Assembly (NCBI GenBank): GCA_050012675.1
Contig: JBEKGS010000006.1
Location: forward strand, 124,001-188,000
Direction of reading: 5' to 3'
DNA: 64,000 bases
From: Fen-455 sp050012675
Lineage (GTDB): Bacteria; Actinomycetota; Acidimicrobiia; Acidimicrobiales; Bog-793
Of this stretch, positions 1 through 8,915 are shown piece after piece (position 1 is the first letter of the stretch; each line of letters opens with the position of its first letter). A program made the translations under genes and the position numbers. Below the pieces are notes generated by a model that saw nothing but the letters and a program-made list of their open reading frames with translations, searched no databases and was not told where the DNA came from.

Positions 1-389
1 CCGGGTTCGGGTCGCTGTTGTTCCGCCAGTACATCAAAGAGCTGCCGCAGGAGCTCTTTGATGCCGCCCGCATGGACGGCGCCAACTGGTGGCTGATGCT
101 GCGACGACTTGTGATTCCCTTGGCAAGGCCGGCGACGGCGGCCTACCTGGCGATCTCGGTGTTGACCGCATGGAACATGTACCTGTGGCCGCTCGTGGCC
201 GCGGAGGGAAGCGGGTTGCAGGTGCTGACCCAGACGCTGGCGACGGTGGGCAGCACGGCGCAAGGCGAAGTGACACCGCAGAACGTCATCTTCGCATCTG
301 TCGTGATCGTGACGCTGCCGATGATCCTCGTGTTCCTCGCCGTTCAGCCCGCCTTCATAAGGGGCCTCGCCGGATCGGGTGTCGAATGA
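1..389 (+). CDS. Carbohydrate ABC transporter permease (MalG/UgpE type), 3' part only
   Basis: This is the C-terminal part of an inner-membrane permease of a binding-protein-dependent sugar importer. The reading frame is open from base 3 and the start lies before the window. The EAA loop that docks the ATPase is visible (around ELFDAARMDGANWW, followed by a conserved PLARPA stretch). Two hydrophobic segments follow, and the protein ends soon after the last one, as MalG-type permeases do. The stop overlaps the ATG of the next gene (ATGA), so the transporter and the VOC and SDR enzymes downstream are probably co-transcribed. The sugar cannot be read from this fragment. The solute-binding and second permease genes presumably lie upstream, outside the window. 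Confidence 0.9.
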   Translation, partial: GFGSLLFRQYIKELPQELFDAARMDGANWWLMLRRLVIPLARPATAAYLAISVLTAWNMYLWPLVAAEGSGLQVLTQTLATVGSTAQGEVTPQNVIFASVVIVTLPMILVFLAVQPAFIRGLAGSGVE

Positions 390-904
390 GCGACCCAACG
401 ACCACAGCTCGTAGCGAGGGCTTCTTGCCCGTCCGATCCGTCTTCCATGTCGGCTTTGTCGTCCGCGACCTTGACGCGAGCCTCCGGTTCTACTGTGAAG
501 GCCTCGGACTAGTGCTGCGTCATCGCCAGCAACAGCGCAACGCTTACACCGCGAGCCTCGTCGGCTATCCGGACGCGGCCCTCGAGATCGCACAGCTGCG
601 GTTGAGCGATGCCGAGCCCCCGCCTTCGGGGCACGTCCTCGAGCTCATCTGCTACGAGCGACCGCCGAGCGGTCCGGTCGACTTGGAGCGGAGCACGATA
701 GGCGCAGGCCATCTCGCCTTCGTCGTCGACGACGTGTTCGAGTCCGCAGAACGGCTCCGTCGTCTCGGTGCGCAGCTGATAAACGAGCCCGTCCGGATCA
801 CAGAGGGGATCAACGCCGGAGGTTGGGCGGTCTATCTCCACGATCCCGACGGGGTCTGTTTGGAGCTGTTGCAGCCTTCCGGCGCCGAGGTAGGCAATGG
901 GTAA
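386..904 (+). CDS. VOC/glyoxalase-fold protein
   Basis: A 172-residue protein with two beta-alpha-beta-beta-beta modules of the vicinal-oxygen-chelate superfamily. His21 in HVGFVVRDLD begins the first module, HLAFVVDDV the second, and the C-terminal HDPDGVCLELLQP stretch carries the usual metal-binding glutamate. Family members include glyoxalase I, dioxygenases and epimerases, so the reaction cannot be fixed. The ATG at 386 overlaps the stop of the permease by 4 bp, and the gene end overlaps the following SDR start by 8 bp, so translational coupling is likely. The longer frame opening at 89 lies inside the permease and was not used. A role with the sugar transporter and SDR, for example on a sugar-derived aldehyde or diol, is inference. 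Confidence 0.85.
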   Translation: MSDPTTTARSEGFLPVRSVFHVGFVVRDLDASLRFYCEGLGLVLRHRQQQRNAYTASLVGYPDAALEIAQLRLSDAEPPPSGHVLELICYERPPSGPVDLERSTIGAGHLAFVVDDVFESAERLRRLGAQLINEPVRITEGINAGGWAVYLHDPDGVCLELLQPSGAEVGNG

Positions 905-1694
905 CGACAAGGCGGAAGCGTTCGTCGGCTCTTCAGCCGTCGTGACAGGTGCCGGCCAGGGCATAGGTGCTGCCATTGCGAGGGGACTCGCCAACAAGGG
1001 TGTGCACGTCGTGGTCAGCGGTCGTCGTGCCGCCACGCTGGAGTCGGTTTGCGGCGCCATAAAGGCCGACGGGGGTTCGGCGGACTACTGCGTCGGCGAC
1101 GTCACCGACCCCTCCCATCTCGCGCAGCTGATGGCGCTCGCGGCAGGACCGAGCAGGGTCCTCGACATCCTGGTGAACAATGCCGGCATCGCCGGGCCTA
1201 CGGCGCCGCTCGTCGAGACGAGCCTCGAGGACTGGAACCGGACCATCGCCGTCAACCTCACGGGAGTCTTCCTCGCTTGCAAGGCCGCCCTGCCCTACCT
1301 GGAGAACGCCAAGCACGGCAAGATCGTCAACATCGGCTCGGTGACGGGAAAGCAGCCCCTCCCTAACCGGTCTGCCTACGCGGCTGCCAAGCTCGGAGTG
1401 GTCGGCCTCACGCGCACGCTCGCCCACGAGGTGGGATCCATCGGCATCAGCGTGAACCTCATCTCGCCCTGGCTCGTGGAAGGTGAGCGGCTCGAAGGAG
1501 TCCTCTCGTCGATGTCGAAGGAGCGGGGCCTCACTCCCGACGAGATGCGAGCCGCTCTCACCGCGGGAACGGCTTTCAAGCGCACGGTGAGCGAGGCCGA
1601 CGTCGTCGAGATGGTGCTGTTCTTGTGCTCCTCGGCAGCCAACAATCTCACCGGCCAGGACATCAACGTCGCCGCGGGCGCAGTCATGTACTAA
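897..1694 (+). CDS. Short-chain dehydrogenase/reductase (FabG/gluconate-5-dehydrogenase-like)
   Basis: A 265-residue classical SDR. It has the NAD(P)-binding TGAGQGIG motif near residue 18, the NNAG motif in the middle, the active-site YAAAK motif and the ISPWLVEG stretch after it. It is the last gene of the operon that starts with the ABC permease. SDRs in sugar-uptake operons commonly oxidise or reduce sugars and polyols, so a sugar or sugar-acid dehydrogenase is the best guess. The stop TAA at 1692-1694 overlaps the stop of the convergent aldo/keto reductase, leaving no space for a terminator between them. Confidence 0.9.
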   Translation: MGNDKAEAFVGSSAVVTGAGQGIGAAIARGLANKGVHVVVSGRRAATLESVCGAIKADGGSADYCVGDVTDPSHLAQLMALAAGPSRVLDILVNNAGIAGPTAPLVETSLEDWNRTIAVNLTGVFLACKAALPYLENAKHGKIVNIGSVTGKQPLPNRSAYAAAKLGVVGLTRTLAHEVGSIGISVNLISPWLVEGERLEGVLSSMSKERGLTPDEMRAALTAGTAFKRTVSEADVVEMVLFLCSSAANNLTGQDINVAAGAVMY

Positions 1695-2557
1695 GCCGGT
1701 CGACGCCGGTCGAGCTGCTCGATTTCCTCAGGGCTCAAACACACGGTCCCCGCCTGGGCGGAGTCCACGATCGTCGCCGGTCTGCTGGCGCCCGGGATCG
1801 GGATCACGGTGGGCGACTTTGCCAACAGCCATGCCAGGGCCACGCGTTGCGGAGAGACTGCGTGGTTGTCGGCAACCTGCTGCAGGTAAGGCTCGTTGAC
1901 ACCGAGATCGGTGGCGGCACCGACGCCTCCGAGGGGCTGATAGGCGAGGAATGCGATGCCGTGTCCGGTGCAGAACGCGACTTCGGCCTCGCCCGAGCGC
2001 GCCAGGATGGACAGCTCGTTCTGGACGGAGGCGAGGCGACCTCCCAACACGTCCAAGGCGATCGCGATGAGCGAGGAGTTGGCGTTGGAGATTCCCGCCA
2101 TCTTGATCAGGCCTTCGTCCAGCAGGTCGCGCAGCGCTCCGACGCTCTCGGCGTAGGGGACCAACGGATCGGGCCAGTGCAGCTGGTAAAGGTCGATCGC
2201 GTCAACGCCGAGACGCCGCAGCGAGTCGCGGCAGGCCTTCTTGAGACGCGCGGGGTCGCCGTCGATGCCCCATGCCCTGCCTTCGCGTGTGTGGCCGCCC
2301 TTGGTCGCCACCACGACGTCAGTGGCGGCGTAGCCGTAGGCCGCAAGCGCGCGGCGCACGAGCATCTCGTTGTGCCCGAAGTCCTCGTCCGAGATGGCAT
2401 AGGCGTCGGCAGTGTCGATCAAGCTGACGCCGGCCTCGAGAGCCGCGTGGATCGTGGCCATCGCCTGGGCCTCGTCCGGACGGCCCTCGTTCGAGAGCAG
2501 CCCCGTCCCGAGGCCGATCTCGCCTACCCACATTGAACCGACCCGGCGCCCTTGCAT
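1691..2557 (-). CDS. Aldo/keto reductase
   Basis: A 288-residue TIM-barrel NADPH-dependent oxidoreductase. The AKR tetrad is visible as DTADAY (Asp and Tyr), ATKGG (Lys) and QLHWPDP (His). The ATG at 2557 is chosen because it gives the family-typical start MQGRRVGSMWVGEIGLGTG and has GGAGG 4 nt upstream; in-frame starts at 2581 and 2605 would add residues with no family match. The gene converges on the SDR with overlapping stop codons (CTAA at 1691-1694). The substrate is unknown; sugar or aldehyde reduction fits the surroundings. Confidence 0.88.
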   Translation of the reverse strand: MQGRRVGSMWVGEIGLGTGLLSNEGRPDEAQAMATIHAALEAGVSLIDTADAYAISDEDFGHNEMLVRRALAAYGYAATDVVVATKGGHTREGRAWGIDGDPARLKKACRDSLRRLGVDAIDLYQLHWPDPLVPYAESVGALRDLLDEGLIKMAGISNANSSLIAIALDVLGGRLASVQNELSILARSGEAEVAFCTGHGIAFLAYQPLGGVGAATDLGVNEPYLQQVADNHAVSPQRVALAWLLAKSPTVIPIPGASRPATIVDSAQAGTVCLSPEEIEQLDRRRPA

Positions 2558-2658
2558 ACCGCCTCCACGGAGACGCCACATGCTATGCGAGTGGGCAGGT
2601 GACAAGACGGCCGGCAGCTCAGCCCAGGCTGTCGACTCGACGACCGGATGTCACTAGC

Positions 2659-3939
2659 GTGAGCCGGCTATGGCCACCTGCTCACGATTGCAGGGCCGGG
2701 CCTGCCCGGCTGGGACGCGCCTGCGTGCTTGAACCTTCGCAGGCGGGCTCCCGAAGGCGCCGGTTCCTGCTCGCTTCGGGCCTGCTGCTCGTCTCGTTGA
2801 ACCTGAGACCCTCGATGAGCGCGCTCTCGCCGGTCCTCGGGGCGATCCGGAGGTCGACCGGGCTTTCCGGCGCCGGCGCGGGGCTGCTCACGACCCTGCC
2901 GCTGATCTGCTTCGGCCTCCTGGCTCCCGTTGCTCCCCGTCTCGTGCGTCGCAGGGGGACCGGAGGAGTTCTCCTCGGCTGTCTTGTCGTGCTTCTCGCG
3001 GGCATCCTGGTCCGCTCGACGAACTATGCGGGCCTGTTCCTCGGCACGCTCCTGATCGGTATTGCCGTGGCGATAGCCAACGTGTTGATGCCGGGCATCG
3101 TCAAACGCGATTTCCCTGGGCGCGTGAGCCTCATGACGGGGCTCTACACAGCATTGCTCAGCGCCGGGGCCGCGCTCGCGGCCGCCACCACCGCACCGCT
3201 CGCACGCGCCCTCGGAGGCGACTGGCGACTGGCGATCGGCGCCTGGGCAATCCCGGTCCTGGTGGCGATCGCCGTCATGGTGCCGCTGCGCAACCACGCC
3301 CACCCGGCGACAGAGGTCGTCGGTGTCAGCGCACCGACGCGGGCACTTTGGAAAAGCCCCGTCGCGTGGTCGGTGACGCTGTTCATGGGCATGCAATCGC
3401 TGGAGTTCTACTCGGCGCTCGCCTGGTTGCCGACCGTGTTCCACGATCGAGGGGTTCCGCTCGTGAGCGCCGGCCTGTTGCTGGCCGCCACCAACACGGT
3501 TGCCATTGGCTCGGCTCTCGTCACGCCCTGGATCGCGCACCGAATCGGTGACGTCCGTCTCGCTGTGCTCGGGGCTGTCGCGCTCGCCGTGGCAGGCTTG
3601 ACGGGCCTACTGGTCGACCCTCACCACCTGGACGTTCTCTGGGCCGTGCTGTTGGGTGGGGGACAGGGAGCCTCGATCAGCTTGGCGCTCATGATGATGG
3701 TTCTCAGGTCCTCCGACCAGCACGAGGCCATGGCCCTGTCGGGCATGGCTCAAGGTGTCGGGTATCTGATCGCGGCGGTCGGCCCCACACTCGTGGGTGC
3801 CCTGTACGACATCGCGCACAGCTGGAGCCTGCCATTGGCTGTGCTGCTCGGACTCCTCGCCCTGCAGGCCGGCGCTGGTTATCTCGCCGCCAGAGACCGG
3901 CCCGTCAGCGGCGCGGCCGCACGGGCCCGAGATGCCTGA
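2659..3939 (+). CDS. MFS transporter, CynX/NimT-like
   Basis: About 426 residues with twelve predicted hydrophobic segments. A stretch near the N-terminus reading LLLVSLNLRPSMSALSPVLG is characteristic of the cyanate/2-nitroimidazole (CynX/NimT) branch of the major facilitator superfamily. GTG at 2659 is preferred: the open frame reaches back to 2533, but those residues overlap the divergent aldo/keto reductase start and look non-coding. The loop between TM2 and TM3 carries RLVRRRGTG, an MFS motif-A-like basic patch. Transport direction and substrate are not evident. The gene ends 9 bp from the convergent aldehyde dehydrogenase stop. Confidence 0.88.
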   Translation: MSRLWPPAHDCRAGPARLGRACVLEPSQAGSRRRRFLLASGLLLVSLNLRPSMSALSPVLGAIRRSTGLSGAGAGLLTTLPLICFGLLAPVAPRLVRRRGTGGVLLGCLVVLLAGILVRSTNYAGLFLGTLLIGIAVAIANVLMPGIVKRDFPGRVSLMTGLYTALLSAGAALAAATTAPLARALGGDWRLAIGAWAIPVLVAIAVMVPLRNHAHPATEVVGVSAPTRALWKSPVAWSVTLFMGMQSLEFYSALAWLPTVFHDRGVPLVSAGLLLAATNTVAIGSALVTPWIAHRIGDVRLAVLGAVALAVAGLTGLLVDPHHLDVLWAVLLGGGQGASISLALMMMVLRSSDQHEAMALSGMAQGVGYLIAAVGPTLVGALYDIAHSWSLPLAVLLGLLALQAGAGYLAARDRPVSGAAARARDA

Positions 3940-3948
3940 GTGCCGTCG

Positions 3949-5439
3949 CTAGGACTTACGAGGCGCGGCTTGGTACTGGCCGTTCACGCGGCGTGGGAGA
4001 CCGAGAGGGTTGGCTTCACGCAAGGCGGCCGGCAGCAAGGGATCAGGAACGCCTTGGTAAGCGACCGGGCGCAGGAAGCGGCCGATGGCGGCGGACCCCA
4101 CAGAGGTGTGCAGCGGTGAGGTGGTCGCCGGGTAAGGGCCGCCGTGGTGGACGGCCCAGGTCACCGACAAAGTGGTCGGCCAGCCGTTCCAGACGACCCT
4201 GCCCGCCCTCTCCGCTAACTTGTCGAGCAGCCCCGGAACGATCGCGTCGTCGGGCTCGCCTTGAACCGTCGCGGTCAACTGGCCCTCGAGCATGGCGGCG
4301 ACCGCGATCAACTGGGACTCGTCGTCGTACTCGGCGATGAGCGAGACGGGCCCGAAACACTCGGCCAGGAGGTGTTCGGCGTCTTCGAAGAGGCTCGCGA
4401 CGCTCGTGCGCAACAGGGTTGGCGTCGTGGAGCCGTCCGGTTGCCGGACGCCCTCGGCGATGACCTCGACGTTCGGGCGACGTCGCAGGGCCTCGAGAGC
4501 TTCTTGGTAGCCGACGTCGATGCGCTCGTTGAGAAGTCGGGCCGAAGGCTGCGCGCCGACCGTGGCACCGAGGCCCTCACGGTCGATGACGCCCCGGGGC
4601 AGCAACAAGACGCCGGGCTGGGTGCAGTACTGCCCGGCGCCGAGAGTGAATGAGGCGACGTAACCGGCGAGGATCTCGTCAAGGCGTGCCGCCGCGGCCC
4701 GCCTCGTCACGAACACGGGGTTCACACTTCCGAGCTCCCCGTAGAACGGGATGGGCGTTGGTCGGCTGGTTGCGATGTCGAACAGCAGACGTCCCACCCG
4801 CGCCGATCCCGTGAAGGCCACTGCCGCGATGTCGGGATGGGTGACGAGAACGCGACCTGCGTCGTCGCCTTCGATCAGCGCGAACGTGCCCTCCGGCGCA
4901 CCGGCGCCGTGCAGTGCCCCGGAGACGATGTCGCCGCACCGGGCGGACAGTCTCCTGTGACCGGGGTGTGCCTTGAGCACGACCGGGCATCCGGCGGCCA
5001 GTGCTGAAGCCGAGTCGCCGCCTGCAACACTGAAGGCGAACGGGAAATTGCCCGCGGCGAACACCGCGACCGGGCCGAGCGGCCGGAGAAACCGTCGCAG
5101 GTCGGACCGCGGCCCCGGCGGCCAGAGATCGTCTCGGGCATCGATGCACGCCTGCAGATAGTCCCCCTCCTCGATCACACCGGCGAGGAAGCGGAGCTGG
5201 AAGGTTGTGCGCACGAGCTCCCCACGCAGGCGTGCCTCGGTCAAGTGGCTCTCTTCCATGGCAATCGGGACCAGCTCCTCGCCCGCGGCGTCCAGATGCC
5301 CGGCGACCACACGAAGCATCTCGGCTCTTTCCGCGGGATCGAGCGCCATAAAGCGGGGCGCGGCGGTGACCGCCTTGTTGACGACGTCTGACACCTCGAG
5401 CAGCGAGGTCTGAGTGGGCTTGTTGTCGTTGTCGGTCAC
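3949..5439 (-). CDS. Aldehyde dehydrogenase, 2-oxoglutarate-semialdehyde type
   Basis: A 496-residue NAD(P)-dependent aldehyde dehydrogenase. AGNFPFAFSVAGGD near residue 129, FTGSARVG at about 209, the general-base Glu in GELGSVNP and catalytic Cys272 in GAGQYCTQPG match the branch that oxidises 2-oxoglutarate (2,5-dioxopentanoate) semialdehyde. GTG at 5439 is chosen because AAGGAG lies 4 nt upstream. It is the last gene of the five-gene operon whose earlier enzymes would generate the semialdehyde, so it would deliver 2-oxoglutarate to the TCA cycle. The gap to the upstream dehydrogenase gene is 49 bp, the only real gap in the operon. Confidence 0.88.
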   Translation of the reverse strand: MTDNDNKPTQTSLLEVSDVVNKAVTAAPRFMALDPAERAEMLRVVAGHLDAAGEELVPIAMEESHLTEARLRGELVRTTFQLRFLAGVIEEGDYLQACIDARDDLWPPGPRSDLRRFLRPLGPVAVFAAGNFPFAFSVAGGDSASALAAGCPVVLKAHPGHRRLSARCGDIVSGALHGAGAPEGTFALIEGDDAGRVLVTHPDIAAVAFTGSARVGRLLFDIATSRPTPIPFYGELGSVNPVFVTRRAAAARLDEILAGYVASFTLGAGQYCTQPGVLLLPRGVIDREGLGATVGAQPSARLLNERIDVGYQEALEALRRRPNVEVIAEGVRQPDGSTTPTLLRTSVASLFEDAEHLLAECFGPVSLIAEYDDESQLIAVAAMLEGQLTATVQGEPDDAIVPGLLDKLAERAGRVVWNGWPTTLSVTWAVHHGGPYPATTSPLHTSVGSAAIGRFLRPVAYQGVPDPLLPAALREANPLGLPRRVNGQYQAAPRKS

Positions 5440-5488
5440 GGGGCTCCTTGAAAGGACGGTCTTGGGCACATCCACCGTGGCAGGTCGC

Positions 5489-6292
5489 TCAAGCGCTTGC
5501 CCATGAGTCACTCGTCGCGTCCAGGATCGTGACTCCCCCGACGTACTCGGGCTCGGGGGGATCCCCGGGATACAGCTCGGCGAAGCTCTCGGCGTTGTCC
5601 TGCGGACAAAAGCCTATGGCGTCACCGCCCGCCGTCGACCACCAGCGGCGCGTGTTCGCCGAAACACCCCATACGAGTTGGAAACCCCGGCGCGACGTCA
5701 AAAGTGACGCCCTCGTCAGCCGTATGAAGTCGGCGGGCGAGAGCCACGTGGACAACATGCGACGGTTCTCGGGAGTGTCGAAGCACGAGCCGATGCGGAG
5801 ACAGACGATGTCCATCGAGAACTTGGCGCTGTAGTACTGGCAAAGGGCCTCCGCCGCCGCCTTGCTGGCGCCGTAGAGGCTGTCGGGCCGGGGTGCTACG
5901 TCGTCGGCGAGCGGCAGGGATCCTCGGAGGTGGAACCCGACCGCGTGATTGCTGCTGGCCACCACGACGCGCTTGAGCTTGTGGCGAAGGGCTGCCTCGA
6001 GCACTTGATATGTCCCGCCCACGTTGACCTCTGAGAGATCGGGCCATGGGGCCTCACCTGCGAAACCTCCGAGGTGGACGATCGCCTCGGCGCCGCTGCA
6101 CACCTCGTCGAGCAGGTCAGGATCGGTGACTGAACCCTGATGGATCTCGACCGGCTCGCCCGGCGCCGCGGGCGGTGGCGCGACGACGTCGACCAAGCGG
6201 GCGGACGTGGCGACCTCGACCAGCGATGCGCGCAGGTAAGTGCCGAGCCGCCCGGCGGCCCCGGTGATGACGAGGCTTCGCGGGGTACTCAC
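5489..6292 (-). CDS. udh: NAD-dependent uronate dehydrogenase-like extended SDR
   Basis: A 267-residue NAD-dependent epimerase/dehydratase-fold enzyme. The TGAAGRLG nucleotide motif starts at residue 10, SSNHAVGF is near 113, and the catalytic pair is Tyr140/Lys144 in LYGASK. The downstream pattern RIGSCFDTPENRRMLSTWLS and the WGVSAN segment agree with Agrobacterium-type uronate dehydrogenase, which oxidises glucuronate or galacturonate to an aldarolactone. A related aldose 1-dehydrogenase (such as the haloarchaeal L-arabinose dehydrogenase of the same fold) is an alternative. GTG at 6292 overlaps the stop of the upstream dehydratase (GTGA). Roughly 85 percent sure of the family, less of the substrate. 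Confidence 0.82.
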   Translation of the reverse strand: MSTPRSLVITGAAGRLGTYLRASLVEVATSARLVDVVAPPPAAPGEPVEIHQGSVTDPDLLDEVCSGAEAIVHLGGFAGEAPWPDLSEVNVGGTYQVLEAALRHKLKRVVVASSNHAVGFHLRGSLPLADDVAPRPDSLYGASKAAAEALCQYYSAKFSMDIVCLRIGSCFDTPENRRMLSTWLSPADFIRLTRASLLTSRRGFQLVWGVSANTRRWWSTAGGDAIGFCPQDNAESFAELYPGDPPEPEYVGGVTILDATSDSWASA

Positions 6293-8010
6293 CCTGGGTT
6301 CGGCTCCACGGCGGCACCCCGACGGGCGAGAAAGTCGAAGTCGCACCCCTGGTCGGCCTGCCCGATGTGCTCGCTGTACAGGGCGCCGTAGCCACGGTCG
6401 AAGATCCTCGGCGGCGGCGTCCACGCCTCCAGGCGTCGGCGCAGCTCGTCGTCGGCGACTTCCAGATGCAACAGGCGCCTGCTCACGTCGAGGGTGATCA
6501 GATCGCCGTTTCGTACCAGCGCCAAGGGCCCCCCGACGAAGGACTCGGGCGACACGTGCAGAACGCAGGTGCCGTAGCTCGTCCCGCTCATACGGGCGTC
6601 AGATATGCGAACCATGTCCCGAACGCCCTCGCGGAGCAGCCTGTCGGGTATCGGGAGCATGCCGTACTCGGGCATGCCGGGGCCGCCCTGGGGGCCGGCG
6701 TGGCGCAGCACGAGCACCGAGTCGGCTCCGACCTCGAGACCAGGGTCGTTGACGCGCGCTTGCATGTCGCGGTAGTCCTCGAACACGACCGCAGGCCCGG
6801 TATGGCAGAGAAGATGCGGCGACGCCGCGAGGTGTTTGATAACCGCCCCGCCGGGCGCCAGGTTGCCGCGCAGGACGGCGAGTCCGCCGTGGTCAGACAG
6901 CGGGTTCTCCCGGGTCCGGATGACCCGTTCGTCGCGGATCACCGCCTGTTCGAGGTTCTCGCCGAGGCTTCGCCCGTTGACGGTCGGTCGTTCCAGGTGC
7001 AGGAGGTCCTTTACCTGGCCCATGAGGGCGGGAAGCCCGCCCGCGTAATAGAAGTCCTCCATCAGGAACTCACCACCGGGGCGGATGTTGGCGAGCACGG
7101 GCGTGCAACGGGAGAGGCGGTCGAAGTCGTCCAGGTCCAATGGGACTTCGCAACGTCCCGCCATGGCCACGAGGTGGATGACGGCGTTGGTCGAGCCACC
7201 GAGGGCGAGCACCACGGTGACGGCGTCGAGAAAAGCCTCTCTGCTGGCGATCTTCGACATCGTCAGGTTCTCGCGCACCATGTCGACGATGCGCGAGCCG
7301 CTCGCGGCCGCCATCCTGTGGTGCGCTGAGTCCACGGCGGGGATGGAGGATGCGCCCGGCAAGCTGAGCCCCAGCGACTCTGCCACCGCCGTCATCGTCG
7401 AGGCGGTGCCCATCGTCATGCATTGGCCGGGAGAGCGCGCCATCGCCGCTTCGAGCGTTTGCCACTCGGCCTCAGTTATGGTCCCGGCGCGCTTTTCGTC
7501 CCAGAACCGCCACATGTCTGTGCCGCTGCCCAGGGTCTCCCCGTGCCAGTGACCGGTAAGCATGGGTCCGGCCGGCACGTAGATGACCGGCCTGTCCGCA
7601 CTCGCCGCACCCATCAACAACGCGGGCGTGGACTTGTCACAGCCACCCATGAGGACGGCTCCGTCAAAGGGGTACGAGCGCAGCAACTCCTCGGTGTCCA
7701 TCGCCAACAGGTTGCGGTAGAGCATCGGTGTGGGCTTCTGGAAGGTTTCGGAGAGTGTGGCCACGGGCATCTCGATGGGATACCCGCCTGCCTCCCAGAC
7801 GCCCCGCTTGACTGCCTGGGCACGTTCGCGCAGGTGCATGTGGCACGGGTTGATGTCGCTCCAGGTGTTGAGGATCCCGATGACGGGCTTACCGGCGAGC
7901 TCGTCGGCACCGATGCCGAGCTGCCGGGCCCTTGATCGGTGACTGAAGGCCCGCAGCCCCTCGCCTTCGAACCATTGGCTGGAGCGAAGCGGTCGGGATC
8001 CGCTGGTCAC
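6289..8010 (-). CDS. IlvD/Edd-family sugar-acid dehydratase
   Basis: A 573-residue Fe-S dehydratase. Candidate cluster cysteines are Cys56 (SDINPCHMHLRERA), Cys124 (MGGCDKSTPA) and Cys197 (SPGQCMTMGTAST). The C-terminal SDARMSGTSYG is also typical. The opening SQWFEGEGLRAFSHRSRARQ resembles the aldonate branch (L-arabinonate, xylonate, galactonate dehydratases) rather than branched-chain IlvD. In this operon it should dehydrate the aldonate or aldarate made by the uronate-dehydrogenase-like enzyme. No enolase-superfamily glucarate dehydratase is present in the window. GTG at 8010 overlaps the stop of the upstream DHDPS-family gene by 4 bp, and its own stop overlaps the next start. Confidence 0.87.
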   Translation of the reverse strand: MTSGSRPLRSSQWFEGEGLRAFSHRSRARQLGIGADELAGKPVIGILNTWSDINPCHMHLRERAQAVKRGVWEAGGYPIEMPVATLSETFQKPTPMLYRNLLAMDTEELLRSYPFDGAVLMGGCDKSTPALLMGAASADRPVIYVPAGPMLTGHWHGETLGSGTDMWRFWDEKRAGTITEAEWQTLEAAMARSPGQCMTMGTASTMTAVAESLGLSLPGASSIPAVDSAHHRMAAASGSRIVDMVRENLTMSKIASREAFLDAVTVVLALGGSTNAVIHLVAMAGRCEVPLDLDDFDRLSRCTPVLANIRPGGEFLMEDFYYAGGLPALMGQVKDLLHLERPTVNGRSLGENLEQAVIRDERVIRTRENPLSDHGGLAVLRGNLAPGGAVIKHLAASPHLLCHTGPAVVFEDYRDMQARVNDPGLEVGADSVLVLRHAGPQGGPGMPEYGMLPIPDRLLREGVRDMVRISDARMSGTSYGTCVLHVSPESFVGGPLALVRNGDLITLDVSRRLLHLEVADDELRRRLEAWTPPPRIFDRGYGALYSEHIGQADQGCDFDFLARRGAAVEPNPG

Positions 8011-8915
8011 GTGAGCAACCCCCAGAGCTGCAGGATCGCCGTGACCTTTGCCCGCGTTTCGTTGGGCAGCAACGAGCTGGGCGGTCTGATGTCCCGGGCA
8101 CAGATCCCGAGCTGGCAGAGCGCCTCTTTCACGACCGAGACGTTGTCAGCGCTGGCGTTGGCGGCGCGCAGTTCCTCGAAGGACCGCACCCGGTGCCAGA
8201 GCTGTGCCGCGACCTCGTGCGTGCCGTCTGCGAGCGCGTGCCAGTAGCGAACCGACGTCGACGGATCGACGTTCGCCAGCCCCGATGTGAACCCCGTGGC
8301 GCCGAGTGCGAAGTACCCCGGGGCATGAAGCTCGGCAAGACCGGCCACCCAGGTGAACCGTTGCGCACCTGCGTCCGCGGCCACTGCCGCGAAGCGGGCG
8401 GCGTTTGCCACCGCGTACTTCACCCCGATCACGTTCGGGCAGGCCTCGGCCAGCCGAGCGAATGCGGAGCCGGGGATGGCGTCGTTGCGCACATAGAGGA
8501 CAACGCCGAGCTCGGGCACCGCCGCGGCGATCGCCCTGTGATATTCGACCCAGCCGTCGACCGAGACATAAGGATGGACCGGCTGGTGGACCATGATCAT
8601 GGCCGCGCCTGCTTGCTGTGCGTGCCTGGCCGCTTCACCGGCCGAGGCGACGTCGTGACCGACTCCGACCATGACCGTCGCGTCGGGACCGGCAGCCTCC
8701 AGCCCAACGAGAGTGACGGTTCTCGCCTCCGCGGGGGACAACGCGTAGAACTCACCCGTGTTCCCGTTCGGTGTGACAGTACGGACGCCACCGTCGATGA
8801 GGCGACGGATGATCCTTTGATAGCCGGGTTCGTCGATGCCGCCGTCCGGCGCGAAGGGTGTCACCGGAACGGCCACGACGCCCCTCAGGGACTCGCGTTG
8901 CTGCTCGAAATTCAT
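8007..8915 (-). CDS. DHDPS-family lyase (5-dehydro-4-deoxyglucarate / 2-keto-3-deoxy acid dehydratase-like)
   Basis: A 302-residue class I aldolase-fold enzyme. The Schiff-base lysine is Lys166 (NVIGVKYAV), the catalytic tyrosine is Tyr141 (VVLYVRND) and the substrate-carboxylate loop is GNTGEF at 51-56. In non-phosphorylative sugar-acid pathways this family converts a 5-keto-4-deoxy-aldarate or a 2-keto-3-deoxy-pentonate to 2-oxoglutarate semialdehyde, which fits the ketoglutarate-semialdehyde-type dehydrogenase at the end of the operon. Plain dihydrodipicolinate synthase or a KDG aldolase is less likely in this context. ATG at 8915 overlaps the regulator's stop (ATGA) and has a GAGAGG Shine-Dalgarno. 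Confidence 0.85.
   Translation of the reverse strand: MNFEQQRESLRGVVAVPVTPFAPDGGIDEPGYQRIIRRLIDGGVRTVTPNGNTGEFYALSPAEARTVTLVGLEAAGPDATVMVGVGHDVASAGEAARHAQQAGAAMIMVHQPVHPYVSVDGWVEYHRAIAAAVPELGVVLYVRNDAIPGSAFARLAEACPNVIGVKYAVANAARFAAVAADAGAQRFTWVAGLAELHAPGYFALGATGFTSGLANVDPSTSVRYWHALADGTHEVAAQLWHRVRSFEELRAANASADNVSVVKEALCQLGICARDIRPPSSLLPNETRAKVTAILQLWGLLT

Noticed and set aside
1625..2536. 303-residue plus-strand frame
   Set aside because: Antisense to an aldo/keto reductase with a full catalytic tetrad.
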